NCBI GenBank assembly: GCA_029959085.1
Contig: JARWIR010000001.1
Location: 17,599,730 to 17,663,729 of the forward strand
Length of the DNA: 64,000 nt
Direction: 5' to 3'
Source: Nemophila menziesii
Lineage: Eukaryota > Streptophyta > Magnoliopsida > Boraginales > Hydrophyllaceae
Shown: piece after piece, positions 22,569 through 34,719 of the stretch
Numbering within the stretch: the first letter of the stretch is position 1
Layout of the letters: each line of letters opens with the position of its first letter
Position numbers and translations under genes: made by a program
Notes under the pieces: model-generated
What the model was told of the DNA's origin: nothing
The model's input: the letters and a program-made list of their open reading frames with translations, nothing else
The model's database searches: none

Positions 22569-25150
22569 TTTCTGGTCCCGTTATCATGGATTAATTAGTT
22601 AATTGTTCATTTAACTTTACTTTTATAGTTTTACTATTTAGTTTTATGCTTGTTCTTTCTTAGTCATTTTGCAGGTGTTATACTTAGTGCTTGCTTGAAA
22701 ATACTGAGATACTATGTCCTCTTCAAAAAGACGAGAAAGGGATAAAAAAACAACTAGAAGCGATGTCAAAACCACAAGTCCTAGATGCACATGGAAACTT
22801 GGTGGTTCCACTAGTTTAGTTTTGCTAGCTGAAAATAAGAGGATCTTGGGAACAATCAAGATCCCCACCCACAGTATAGTTGAAAAACAAGGAGCTAAAG
22901 ATGGAGTTATAAACAATCGTTCCTTTAATGAACTACCAAGTTGGTGGTCAAGGTTTCCAGTTTTTTGTGTAACCACTTGGGATTTGCCCACCAGCTATTC
23001 AGGCCGTAATATTTAAGCTTGAAGTGGGCATGTTGTACTAATTCATGAGCTACTTGAATGACAGAGCAGCTACAAATGAAGATTTAGTACGAGCTATTCA
23101 ATAGTTCATGCATATATGTGACACATATGTTACTCAAGACGTTATAAAAGATCAGATTTACTACTACATGTTTTCATTTTTCTTGATTAAAGGTGCAAAC
23201 GAGTGGCTTGACCATCAAATATCCAATCTATTACATATGTGAAAAGAGCTTCGAAGAATATTCCTCGATAGATTTTATCCACATAGTATAAGATTGAAAG
23301 CCCAAATGGATCTTGTAACCTTCCAACAAGTTTCTGGTGAGAGTTTAGAAGAGACATGTACACGTTTTCAGATGAGCTTGAAGAAGTTCCCACTTAATGG
23401 GTATACTCCTTAACTTCAACTAGCCATATTTTATCGACTTATTGACATTAGTTTTAAGGAGATTCTAGATAATATTGATGGAGGTGGTTTCAAGACAATG
23501 GTTCCTACTCAAGTAGCGGGTTGTATAGAGAAGATCGTGAGGAACGAGATAATTTGGAAACGTTTGCGAGCCCCCGCTTCAAATTCTTCATGAGGTATGC
23601 TACAGTTGGATGTTGATACTGCTATGAAAGCTAAATTTGTCAGCCTAGGGAATCAGTTGAAATAGCTACTTTTGGATGTTAATCAAATAAACCTAGTCAA
23701 AAAATAGAGGTGAATATAGTGCAAGAGTCGTATGGGTGTTCACGTAGTAAGGTTCAAAATCATAGTTGGTAAGAGTGCCAAAGTAACACAGTCCATGTTC
23801 TTCATGGGAAACCATGTGATCAAGGTTATCAACAGGGTAATCACAATCATCTGGGTTTCCCATGGTCAAATCTGAATGGAGCTACAAATCAAAGTGATGC
23901 TTATCACCCTTTTTATCGTTGTAAAGAATCAAACCACTCGCGAATAGCTCAAGCTCGGCTCGAAAAAATCTCATTCAAGACCGGCTCGAATATAAACAAG
24001 CTAAAGCTCAATCTTAAGCTCAAGATCCAATTTAATCTCATTAAATAAACAAGTCCTTTCGAGCTCATTCTGAACGGCTCATTTATATTTATGAATTGTA
24101 AATTAATATATTATTTACCTATAATTATATATTTTCTCTTCAATATCCTTGGATATTTATAATTTATTTAGAATTTTGTTTTTTAATTTATATTACGCTT
24201 TATTATCTTACCACGCACTCCATCAAATATCATCCGTTCATGGAATTTTCATTTAATCCTTAAAAAACATTTTTTTTGAGAAAATTAACTATTAAGTTCG
24301 AAAAAGTTTGTTTTATAAGTTAAATAAACAAGTTTTAACATCTCTGACATGGATCACCGAAAACTCGTCTCGGCTTGTTTAAGTTTGAGCTTGACTCGAC
24401 TTATTTAAATTTGAGTTTGGCTCAACTTGAGAAGTTAAACAAACAAGCCTGCACATCTAGCATTAGGCTCAGCTTGGCTCCTTTACAGCCCTACCCTCGT
24501 CCCCAAGGAACCAATTTTCAATAGAATTTGCTGAATTAGTATAGTGGACCAGCCTATATGAACCAAGCTCCTTAGCAAACCGCGTATAATGCATACAAAG
24601 ACAATCTATCTCAGAAGGCGTTTCCAGCCCATTTACATGAATGAGTAAGTGAGTTGGAAAAGAATCTCAGTAAGTTCATCCATTTTTCAATGGATAAAAT
24701 GACGAGGTGTGGTGTGAAGATCGACTCTACTGAAGCATCAATGAAGATTATGCAGCAACAACTGAAACAAATTAATAAGGCTCTTCAGCAACTTCAACAA
24801 AGTCATCTCATGCAACAAGCGCAATGTACGAATGCTGATGTCAAGTTACTTCAGATTGGTGATGCGACTATGAATCATGTAATGTCATTGGTATTCAAAG
24901 TGGAAAGGTTGTAGTAACATCACACCAGCTATGTATAGTGAAAGAAATATTATTAAGGACAAAGAGTCTCTCAATCCAAATCTAGATGAAGTGACAATTG
25001 AGGATTGGGTTGACGAAGGGAAATACAAAGTGTTTGAGAAAGTGGTGGAAGCACCGCAGGTTCAAGAGAGAAATGAATTTGAGTCTCTACCATATTATAT
25101 TCACCCATACTGCCTTCTCCATCAAGATTTGTGAGGAATAGTGACCCTCC
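22569..25150 (+). pseudogene. Athila-like (Ty3/gypsy) gag relic
   Basis: Translated patches align by eye with the gag of the intact element at 48712-49700. DLVRAIQ...FMHICDTYVTQDV, MFSFFLIKGANEWLDHQ and RFYPHSIRLKAQMDLVTFQQ (23060-23330) parallel DPLRAVQKFKQICDSYITQGV, KFFVIDGASEWHDTQ and DRYYPSNMRLDAELDLTHF. Then FQMSLKKFPLNGY and KEILDNIDGGGF parallel the next gag block. Downstream (24654-24914) is a Gln-rich coiled coil. Several in-frame stops are present, and a MITE sits inside at 23.9-24.5 kb. No protease, RT or integrase follows, so the element is truncated. Confidence 0.72.
23914..24493. mobile_element. hAT-type MITE inside the gag relic
   Basis: The right end reads, on the reverse complement, TAGGGCTGTAAAGGAGCCAA, the terminus of a common plant hAT MITE family rich in GAGCTCGGCTCG words. 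Such words crowd both ends (AGCTCAAGCTCGGCTCGAA at 23955; CTCGGCTTGTTTAAGTTTGAGC at 24370). The left end (TATCGTTGTAAAG) is eroded. A weak 8-bp duplication (ACCCTTTT / ACCCTCGT) flanks it. Gag reading resumes on either side, so this is an insertion. Confidence 0.65.
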
Positions 25151-25369
25151 GGAATATAAAAATTCATTGAGATGCTAAGCTAACTGAAGATTAACCTCCC
25201 TATCCTCAATGTAATCAAACAAATTGCCGAAGTAACTGAGATTCTTCAAGAAGACACTTTCCAAGAAGATTTTTTTTTAGAAACATGAGAATGTGGAACT
25301 AAGTGAGGAGGTGTTAACTACAATCCAAAGGAATTGGAACCTGAGCTTAACGATCCGCAGGGAGGGGGG

Positions 25370-26450
25370 GTCCATCTTCCAGTCAAGATTGATTAAGTTT
25401 CTAATTTTCACCTTTTGTGTAAATAATTTTTGTATTATTATTTCTATTTTTTCTTGTTTAATCTTTATTACTCAATGCTTTAGTATACATACTCAATTTC
25501 TTTTGTATTGCACTCAAATAATTCACTGGGCATACTCAAATAATTTGTTGACTATACTCTACGTTTTCTTCATACTAAGTGAATTTGTCCGAGTACCTAT
25601 GCTGTAGATCTCCCTGCCTAGGCGCGCCTAGACGCCGCCTAGGCGTCAACTCCCCCCTCAGCCGCTTACGCCTAGTTAAAATTCCAGGCGTTCTTGCCTA
25701 GTGCCTTAGTCGCCGTGGAATAGGCGCCTAGCACGTCTAGGAACCGATTAATGGCAAAAAATGGCCGCCTAGGCGCCGATCAATGGAAAAACATGTCCGC
25801 ATAGACCTTTTTGTTATTTTTCTTATTCTCGAGAATCCTTTAGTTGATATTATAACTCAATTTTTAGTATTTTATATTCACTATAGTGTTGTTAGATGAA
25901 TTTTATGACTTAAATAGTTAAAGATTCTATAATTACTACATATATATTATTAATTATATAAAATTACACAAAACCATATAATTCCGCTTAGGCCTCGTGT
26001 AATCCCACCTAGGCGCTAGGCCCCGGTCGACCGCCTAGCGCCCAAAACCGAGATCCACAGCATAGCCGAGTACTCAATAAAATATTTGCGCATTCAGTAA
26101 AATATCTCAGCAGTCAGTAAAAAACCAGAGCACTCAATAAAATATCCGAGTACTCAGTAAAATCTTAAAACACTCAGTAAAATCTCTGGCGGCGCCGACG
26201 ACCGTTGATGGGTGGTGGTCTGATTTGGAAAATTTCAATACTTAGTGAGTTGATACTCAATTAGTTGATATTACTTGAGTCATTATTTTGGTGATCCTTA
26301 CTTATTACCACTTATTTTTTGTCTTTATGTGGTTTTTGTTTTATTTGAGGGTATTTTAGTATTGGTCACCCATAAGATTAAGTGGCGACCTCTTCAAAGG
26401 AAAACCTAGCCACATGTTCCCTATAATGCACTAAGTTTGTATCCAAGACC
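25370..26450 (-). repeat. Repeat family 'ACTGAGT', copy B (interrupted by a MITE)
   Basis: On the minus strand 26190-25470 repeats ACTGAGT or ATTGAGT units every 15-30 bases, and 26450-26200 matches the lead-in of copy A at 2490-2760 (GGTCTTGGATAC..., GGGAACAT..., CCACCCATCAACGG). The 469-bp MITE at 25597-26065 sits within the array, so the array is older than the MITE. Confidence 0.65.
25597..26065. mobile_element. MITE with perfect 8-bp TSD and CCTAGGCG palindromes
   Basis: The termini CTATGCTGTAGATCTC and (reverse complement of right end) CTATGCTGTGGATCTC match at 15 of 16 bases. The direct repeat CCGAGTAC is perfect at 25589-25596 and 26066-26073, so an 8-bp duplication assigns it to the hAT superfamily. 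Near both ends it is packed with GCCTAGGCG / GCGCCTAGG words, which are palindromic and CG-rich, around an AT-rich centre (25850-25980). It has no coding capacity. Confidence 0.9.
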
Positions 26451-26555
26451 CCATCGATAAATCACACTTAATTTATTTATTATCTATGATTAAGTATTAC
26501 TACATGAGATTTATCGACCGAAAGGGACGTTCCTTCCAATTTTTTATAAACCTTA

Positions 26556-27002
26556 AGGGTTTGTTTGGACTGAGGGTTACGATGGAGGGGATTAGATGAA
26601 AGGATTCATACAATCCATTCCTTTGTATGGATTACAAGGGATTGTAGGGAAATTGTTAGTAAGGTATTCTTAGAATACTTTATGTTCTTATATATTTTAT
26701 CCTTTCGATTAGGTGGGAGTGGGAGGGAGGGAGAGATTTTTTATTATGCTGTAATGTCTAAATTACCCTGTTATTTATAAATTATCTTAATAAGGGTATA
26801 CGAGTCATTTAGTTATAAAAGGAATAAATTTCTTCTACTATTCTTCTAATCTAAACACCAAATACAAATAATCCTTTAATAAATTCCCTCCTTCCTTTTT
26901 ATTCAATCCAAACAAGATTGAATATCCTTCTTACCATTCCTTTATTATAATCCCACTTCTTTTCCTTTACTAAAGAATCATTTCTTAATCCAAACAAACC
27001 CT
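26556..27002. mobile_element. MITE-like inverted-repeat element (GGGTTTGTTTGG ends)
   Basis: The left end AGGGTTTGTTTGGACTGA and the reverse complement of the right end AGGGTTTGTTTGGATTAA are nearly identical, and weaker pairing runs further in. GGGTTTGTTTGG is a frequent terminus of plant non-autonomous DNA elements. I could not find a clean flanking duplication, so the superfamily is left open. Confidence 0.6.
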
Positions 27003-28888
27003 AGGGATTTTAGTTATAAAAAATTCTAAACTAATTTGCCTATATTGTTTTTTTGAACAGATAAAAAATAAAACAGTGTATATAATCTCCCTCAATTTTT
27101 CCTTTCAAATACAGTTTTCTATTTTTTTTTAAATTTTTTTTCATTATTTATAGTACAATTAGTACATAATATGGAAACGTTTAATTTTAAATAATACTTT
27201 ACAGTGTAATTTAATGATATATTCTATTTTAATAACTATAATATAATTAATGCAAAATACAAATATTTATAATATATTATTTTCCAAAAGTATAAATTTA
27301 TAATACAATTTACTAAAAAATAGTAGTTTTGGTCAAAATATAATTTCTAATGAGATTGGTTAATTTTTTAATGGTTATTGACTTGGAGAGTCCCACGAAG
27401 GATGGCTGGTTGCCCATCGGGTCCAATCCACCTCAAAAAACCGTCCTGCCCTTAGTAACCCATTAATTAGAATTTAGTTACCAAACCAAATTTTCCTGAT
27501 TCCGTGCAATTAGTCAAAAATTAGTAACCCATTAATTAAAATTTAGTTACCAAAACAAATTTCCCTGATTCCATGCAGTTCAAAAATTAGAATAGTGTAA
27601 TAATGGCGGAAAAGTTAAGGTTCAGAAGAAGAAGAAGACGACCCATCAAATATTCTGTATTGGGTAGTAAAAACGAGGGTGGGTAATATTTGTTTTTGTG
27701 ATGGGTTGTCTTTAAAAAATGGTGGTACACAGAATACTACAAAAGTCTACTTTTTGGTTGGTGGGTAATGTTTATTATTTTGATGGTGTGTTCAAGCAAA
27801 TTGATGGGTTGCGCTTTTTGTCGAGTTAAAGGAGGGTGGGTTACCTTTGTTATTTTGATGGTTTGTGCGTTAAGAGTGATAGTGTATACAATTTACCTAT
27901 GTAAAAACTCAGTAAGTTTGAACAACTAAATATACATTGTGAGAAACAAACTTTTATTGAACGGAGAAGCTTAAATCAGTTCTTCTCAGTCGAGCGGAGA
28001 AGCTCTAGATCCGTCAAATCTGTACTTCTTCGAAACCGCATTCATGGATTCGTATCGGGTATGAGTATGTAGAAAAGGAAGATTCAAGATGGGAGAAAAC
28101 TATAAAAATAACTTAAATCATTTATTGAGCAAGCTAATACAACCAATAAACAGAAAAGCTGCCAAAGACACGACACCATTAAATCTTTTGCATATTTAAT
28201 ACAAATAAAGCAGAAAAATGAAAATTAAATAAGCAATAAGACAACCTTTGCCCAACCCCCCCTTGTGATTGACTATATTTCTTGTGCTCGCCAATTTAAA
28301 AAATCAAGGCGATGATAGGATCACATGAAACCAAGCGTAAGGAGAAGGAGAAAAAAAGCATACGTCTTTATTATTTACGTAGACTTAAAAAAAACTCAAA
28401 TCGATCATCTTCTAGTTTCAGCCGAGCCGATGAAGATTTTTACACGAGTCGAATAAGGCGACGAAGATTATCTGTAGCTCCTGCATCTATACCAGCAGAA
28501 GCCTGAGCGTTGCAGCTAAAATGTTTAACAGATTTACCATAATAAAAGTGCAATAATAGCGGAATTTAATAGATATGCTACTTAAATGGAATTAGTTAAT
28601 TGCGAAAATCATGGAAAGATATGATATTATCTGATTATGGTGAAAGGTAACGATGGAATATTATAAAATTTGTTGGACCTGCTAGAGGAAAAATCAAGGG
28701 ATGGACCTGATGGGGATGGATAGTTGGGTTGTAGGACTTAATGAGCTAATATCTCATTTTTTAATTCATGAAAAAAATAACTTTTTAATTCGTATATATC
28801 ATTTTTATTGTATTCTTGTATTTCTTCTTTTACTTATGAAAAATATTTCTATTTAATATTGAATGGTTCGATACCAAACATATTATGA
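27003..28888. other. Intergenic; one short tandem duplication, no clear gene
   Basis: 27458-27590 holds a direct duplication of about 65 bases (TTAGTAACCCATTAATTA... CAAATTT..CCTGATTCC..GCA). From 27640 to 27860 the phrase GATGGGTTG / GGTGGGTAA recurs loosely. A 64-codon open frame at 28312-28506 is rich in Lys, Arg and Ser with no recognisable motif, and I do not call it a gene. Confidence 0.4.
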
Positions 28889-29941
28889 TATATACTTAGA
28901 GATGGCAACGGATCAGATAACCGCAAAAAATCGTAAAACCGAATCTGAAACCGATTAAGAACAGGTAAACATATAACCGGAACCACAAACATATGGTTAT
29001 AATAATTAAAAACCAAAACCAAAACCGCGTAAAATGAAAAAACGAAAAAAACCGAAACCGAACCGATTAAGAATTTTACTGAAATTTAAATTCATATAGT
29101 TATTTCGCATAATACATGGGAGACTTAAAGTGCAATTTATTTAAAAAAACTAGCTTAAATATAGGGACATGTAATGCATTTATCTAAAAAGAAATACACC
29201 TTTTCAATACACTACACCTTTTTGGAGTAAAGTCTCACGGGGGAATCATCAAGTAGAGTTATATTTGAAAAAAAACAAAGTAGAGTCCTGTGTTCGCATG
29301 ACTAGCTTTTACTACAAGGCAATTTTCCACTGCTTCTTCACATAGCTCAAGAGTCAAGACTCATACCCAACGAAAATCAAAAGTGAACATGAGATTTTTC
29401 CACTGCTTCTTCACATAGCTCAAGACTCATATCAAATAAAAATCATTCAGCAACATCAGATTTTTTGTTGCATCTTTATAAGCCATATCCTCTAAATGCA
29501 CTTAGAAAAAGAAAAATCTATTCAATAAAAACACACTATATGCAAAAAGGATTCAATTACAAGACAAAAAGTATCAAAGACAAACCCGCAAAAATGACTT
29601 CACTAAAGGCACTAAGATTGGTTGGTGATAGTCAAACGAAGAAACATGCTCGAGTTTAAGTTCATATTGCTGCATCTCAGTTAGAGTCCTCATATTTCTA
29701 GCATCAATTTTGCTTAGCTATAGTGCCTGGAAATATGAGTAAAATGTCAAGGGGGTAAAAAGACTTATATAAAAATAAATATATCGCACCATTTGGTCCC
29801 TTTGTTATCATAATTACCCAAATATACCCATGTTATACACTAACGTTGCAAGGAATGCAATGTTTAGAATTAACTGTACACATGTATATTAGACAATTTC
29901 GCATAAACACATGGATCAATAATAAAATTAACTCACCTCAA

Positions 29942-30829
29942 TAGAAACTTGTTCTTTATGTCTCTGTAATGTAACTTCAACACACGAATCAGTCTGAGAG
30001 TCGCGACTCTCATCTTTAGCTCTCCAATCAATATCTTCACCAGCTTCTAAGTCATAGAGATGAGATGTAACACCAAGGTAGGCTTCGTTATATCCAAAGT
30101 GATTTATTTTAGCATCTAATTCAAATATATTCCCAGTAATTGCAATATTGTTAACACCTTACCATAACCTTTACAGGTAGGTTCTATTATCTATCGTTTC
30201 ATTTTTGTGAAAAAGTTATATTGCTGCAACTAGAAAAATAATATTGATGCAAGATGTATGATGGTCTTAGTGAACGGCCAAAAACGTTTAAGTTCCTTTT
30301 GTTGAAATCAATCAAAATAATTTTAATTTGATAAGACATTTAAGTTCTTTTTGTTGAAATAACACGGACATCTACTTGTTTCCCGTAAAGAAATGAAAAT
30401 TCACAACTTGTAATTCTTCTTCATACCCTATATGCTCATATTTTCTCTCACAATGACCAAGTAAATTGTACAATTCTTTATCAAGTACCCCCAAAAACGA
30501 ATTTTCATTCTGACCCCATACAATATTTTATACCCAACTAACTATGTATCTATCCCTTCTATACTCAGTGTTTATTAACATATAAAATAGATCTCAAATC
30601 ACCAAATGAATTCCACGTTTTACACATCTTAATTGTTCAAATAGTATTGACAAATATAATAACAGAGTAGATAAGAATTAAGAACGAAAAAATTCCAACA
30701 TCACCACACCATCACCACACATGAATGCAAAAGTCAACAAATAGCTTATATGTGATTAATAGGAAAAAAATTAGGGTTTAGAGAAAAAAGAACCTTTGCA
30801 ATTAGGAAAAATCTTGATGAACCAGCCAT
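29942..30829 (-). pseudogene. Possible captured gene fragment inside the hAT element (unidentified)
   Basis: On the minus strand, 30829-30794 reads as a first exon (MAGSSRFFLIAK then a GT donor, with ATG in good context and an AAACCCTAA-like word further down). About 30520-30375 reads open after a CAG acceptor (NENSFLGVLDKELYNLLGHC...). About 30156-29942 is an open, protein-like stretch (FELDAKINHFGYNEAYLGV..., SRDSQTDSCVEVTLQRHKEQ) ending exactly at a perfect donor, GAG/GTGAGTTAA. This is not transposase-like. I do not recognise the family and cannot join the exons in one consistent phase, so a decayed capture is more likely than a working gene. Confidence 0.4.
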
Positions 30830-31329
30830 GGAGGTGGAAGCCGTCAGAAAATTCGAGCCAAACGCCGAGCACAGAGATTATTGATTATTCCACCTAGTCG
30901 TAGGTCACTAAGCTTATACAACCCTCAATAATAAATTATACAAAATACTTACCCAAATTATAAATAAAGTTTTTTCATAAATTAATATAGAAAACTCCAT
31001 ACTTCACCAAAATACTACACCAAGAGTAAAATAAATATTCCAAACTTAAAAGAATAAGAAATAAATATCATAAAAAATTTACGGATATATCACTTAAGCC
31101 CATAATTTAAATTTGTTACATCTTTCCTTTCACAAAAAATTACAAATCAGCAGCAGTTAATCCCATAATTTTACTCGTTTACATCTTCCTCTTCAGATGT
31201 ATAACTTTTAAGAAAGCATGTCGCTATATTTTTACCTATACAATAAGAAATTAAACCTATTATTATGACAATTATGTAAATTATATATCTATAGTTACAA
31301 AGTAGTAATTTACCTTGTATTTCAGCCCA

Positions 31330-33296
31330 TAACCAACTTTATGAACACATTAAAGCCTCTAAAGTGTCGGGATTAAGTCAACTTCTATGAGCACTAACCA
31401 CTCTTCCTCCGGTAGAGAATGACGACTCTAAGGCAACGCTTGAAACTGGAATAGCCAAAAAATCTCGAGCAATCAACTGTAAAGTAGGATACTTCATCCC
31501 ATATGTCTTCCACCAATAAAGAATATCAAACTCAGCAACCAAATACACAATTGCCTCTTCCAAATAGTGATCAAATTCTGATTTCACAACTCCACCTTAA
31601 TACCACTATTAAGAAAATTTACCAAGTCAAATGAGATTTCCATCTCTCCCTTAATACTAGCTGTATTTTCCAAGTCAGATGCATTATCAGGAAGATCGTT
31701 AGCATCTTTCTTCTTATCACGACTCCTTGCTTGATATTCCTTTAGCAAATCATAACAAGAATTTTTAACCTTGTCAATTTTCTCCTTTGCAAACTCGCCA
31801 TATATTTTTTATGAAATAAAACTCAATAACTCTTAATTTATATCTAGGATCTAAGATAACCGATACACCCAAAACAACATGAACAACACTCCAATACTTT
31901 TCAAATTTTATAAACATATTATCTACCATTTTAGAAATTACTTTATCAACAGATAATTTCCACTTACACAAACTTTCTCTAATTTCACAAATTTGAACAA
32001 AAGTAGAATTTGAGATTGGATATTTTGTAGCAGAGAAATTCTCAGTCACTGTATGAAATTTTTTAAGCTTCTCAGTTATTTTTTCAGCCATAACCCAATC
32101 ATTTTCAGATGGCGCACTTGTATAATTTTTGTCTCTAAGTTTCATCCTAGAAAATACATCCTTGTACTCTAGCGCTACTTGAAGCATCAAATAAGTTGAA
32201 TTTCATCTGGTTTTACAGTCACCAGCCAATTTCTTAGTACTAGACGACCAAAATAAGACACTCTCACGAATTGTTTTAATTTCACCTTCAATGATGATAA
32301 ACCCATCTTTGAGAACCAAATTTAAAATGTCTGCACAACACTTCATGTTTACAAGTTTACCATCAAGTAACAAATTGGAATATAACTTAGCAACAGTTGA
32401 CCTTACCACTCCGTCATTTGTGTTGCAATTATCCACTGTGCTTGTAGATAACTTGGTCTCTATGTTTCATTTGGTTAAACCATCAAGCAAATTTTCAACA
32501 ATCACTTCCATCGAGTGAGGTGCAGACACATAATGAACCTACACTTATCATCATAAATTGACATGTTACATTGAATTATATAAAAGTACTGTAATGAAAA
32601 ATAAAATTAAAAAATTTATATTCAGATTTACCTTAAAAGACGACTTTGTAAATTCCAATTCTCATCGATAAAGTGTGACGTGATGCTCATATAACCCTTC
32701 TTTTGGTTAGAGGTCCACATATCCGTTTTTATAGCTACACGACTTCTGTTGTTTTCGAAAACACTTTGCAGCTTTGCTTTTTCTAACTCATAAACTTTGA
32801 GTATATCTTTCTTCATGGTGTTTCTAGTAACAATCTTAAAGGAAGGTTGTAGACTGTGAACAAACTCCCTAAAGACAATGTGATCAACCATTAAAAGAGG
32901 ATACTCGTGTAAAATGATCATCCAAGCAAGCTTGGTTCTTGTAAAATCAGAGACAAATACCCAGTTATTTAATTCAAACTTCCCATCACTTATTTTTTAA
33001 GATGCAAGTTGTTTATGCTTTTTAAGTCCCTCACCAATGGATTGATTACTCTTTGACAAACATCTATTAATATGGTTCCTCAATGTTGTAGTTCCATTTG
33101 TACTATTTCCTTTTATAGTCTTCTTAAAATAATTGCAAATAGCATATTCAACCCCATCAGTGGTTACCGTAGTCATATGTGTCCAGACATCACTAGTGAG
33201 CCTTTTTTTTCTTTTATCACCAACTGTTTCTTTTTGAGATTCTGCATAAATTTCACTTTCAAATTCTTCACATTCAACTTCATGAATCGTTTCCAT
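31330..33296 (-). pseudogene. hAT transposase with BED zinc finger (broken)
   Basis: In order on the minus strand: an acidic start (METIHEVECEEF, 33296), a BED-type finger region (DVWTHMTTVTTDGVEYAIC, then RNHINRC) whose second Cys is replaced (CNYF where CxxC is usual), a block at 32921-32628 with TDMWTSNQKKGYMSITSHF typical of the RNase-H-fold catalytic core, 32436-32203, 32190-31774 (DUF4413-like region), and the C-terminal hAT dimerisation domain at 31587-31378 (YPTLQLIARDFLAIPVSSVALESSFSTGGRVVSAHRS region, quoted by its ends). Stops and frame changes separate the blocks, and the finger is damaged. Similar to the RICESLEEPER/DAYSLEEPER group, but with mobile-element ends present this is a transposon gene, not a domesticated one. 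Confidence 0.88.
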
Positions 33297-34060
33297 TTGA
33301 TAACTCGGTAAAACAAATATATATTTAGCCTACAAAATTGGACAATAAAAACTAAAAAAATACGGATAAATTAAAGAAGATTGAAGAGAAATGTAGAATT
33401 TAAAAATCGTGACAAAAAATCTTACACAAAATTAGTATCTAAAAATCTAACAACCCTTAAAACATTGAAGAGTAAATAGTGAAGGTTAGAAAAATAGAAA
33501 AGTAAAAACCCTAACCTTTTGATCTTCCTTCCGTCGTTGTAAAAAGAAGTTTATCTGGTCTAAAAATTAGAAATACATTGAAGTAACTCAACGATCAATA
33601 TGTGTAGTTGGTTGGGTGGAGACTTTTGGGCTTCTGAAAATTAAAATTAGAAAAGATATAAGAAAGATCAATGACTTTAAAATATAAAAATACATGGACT
33701 TTAGCCTTTAGTGTAAAATAAAATCAGATTTATATATATATATGTATATATATATATATACATATATATAAATCAGATTTTTGGTTTTTCGGGTTTTTTT
33801 TAATATAAAACCATAACCTAACGGTTTTAACCATTAGTTTTACTTTTTAAACCAAGCCCTAACGGATTTAACCATGGTTACATAATCGGTTTTTATTCGG
33901 TTCGGTAATCCGTCGGTTTCAGATTTAAATCGTTACCATTGTCATCCCTATATATACTTCATGTTTTAATTATGTAAAAACTATTATAGTAACTAATTAA
34001 TGCAATGATATATATATTTTATTAATATAATTAATAATTATGATACAAATACTGAACCAT

Positions 34061-34266
34061 GCGGTGGTAGCCCTAAGAGTTTGAATTGCTATGTTACCCG
34101 TGAATGTAATGAGTTAATTAGGAATCACTCTGGGTTCGAAATCCATTCTATCTTCCGGGAAGCCAATATTTATGCGGATATACTTGCTAAGAGAGGTGCA
34201 GAAACGAGCGAAGGTCTTAGTTGATTAGATGTCAACTTCGGCGTTTTTTTAGATGTATGAAAAAAA
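34061..34266 (+). mobile_element. 5'-truncated LINE insertion (RNase H C-terminus)
   Basis: 34062-34222 reads open to a TGA and ends FREANIYADILAKRGAE, the last motif of plant LINE RNase H (compare FRESNSCADWLAKVG in the LINE at 6.2 kb). About 35 bases of 3' UTR and a short A-tail (34259-34268) follow. A direct repeat AATACTGAACCAT / AATATTGAACCAT (12 of 13) flanks it at 34048-34060 and 34267-34279. Such dead-on-arrival insertions come from incomplete reverse transcription. Confidence 0.85.
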
Positions 34267-34281
34267 AATATTGAACCATCT

Positions 34282-34719
34282 TCCTTCTATTTATTTATAT
34301 CTATCGATTCAGAAAATGTTATGAATAGTTTAGTATGAAGTTTAATACAACAAGAAATATCATTGTCATTATGATAAAATGAGCGTCCAAAAGAAAAAAA
34401 AAAAAAAAAATTATGATCGATGTTTTGAAAAAGTTGACAGAAAATGTTGAGTTAAAAGTGTCATGACACGTTTTGACTTAGACTAAAACGAGGAGACAAC
34501 AATGAAGATTCATATTTCATAGTACAACACAACAATTGAGTACCTAACAAACAAACAAACGTAGTCATTATCGGCCAACAATTTATTTATTATTACTTCA
34601 AATATTATGTACAATTTTCTGTCTTTCATTGCATCACATCAGATTCATAAATATTGAAAATATGTATATGTAAATAATTTTATATCAGGATATAGTTAAT
34701 TATTCATCTAATAACAGGA
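34282..34719. other. Upstream region of the EDR2-like gene
   Basis: AT-rich with an A17-18 run near 34393. TATA-like words (TTTTATATCA near 34680) precede the putative 5' UTR exon. No coding sequence. Confidence 0.4.

Larger units (their letters stand above)
28897..33950 (-). mobile_element. Complete-ended hAT DNA transposon, 5.05 kb
   Basis: The direct repeat TATATACT is perfect at 28889-28896 and 33951-33958, the 8-bp duplication of hAT elements. The termini are inverted: left TAGAGATGGCAACGG, right (reverse complement) TAGGGATGACAATGG, 12 of 15 matching. Both subterminal regions (about 170 bases) are crowded with AACCG / CGGTT words, likely transposase-binding repeats as in Ac-like hATs. 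The minus strand carries a BED-finger hAT transposase at 31.3-33.3 kb, now broken. 29.1-31.2 kb is unusually long non-transposase cargo. Confidence 0.92.

Noticed and set aside
28312..28506. A 64-codon Lys/Arg/Ser-rich frame
   Set aside because: No homology that I recognise and no promoter or splice context; within chance length.
31330..33296. Domesticated DAYSLEEPER-type host gene
   Set aside because: The frame is broken, the BED finger is damaged, and intact transposon ends with a TSD surround it.
34128..34143. tRNA B-box-like GGGTTCGAAATCC
   Set aside because: It falls within the coding part of the truncated LINE RNase H, and there is no A-box or tRNA fold around it.
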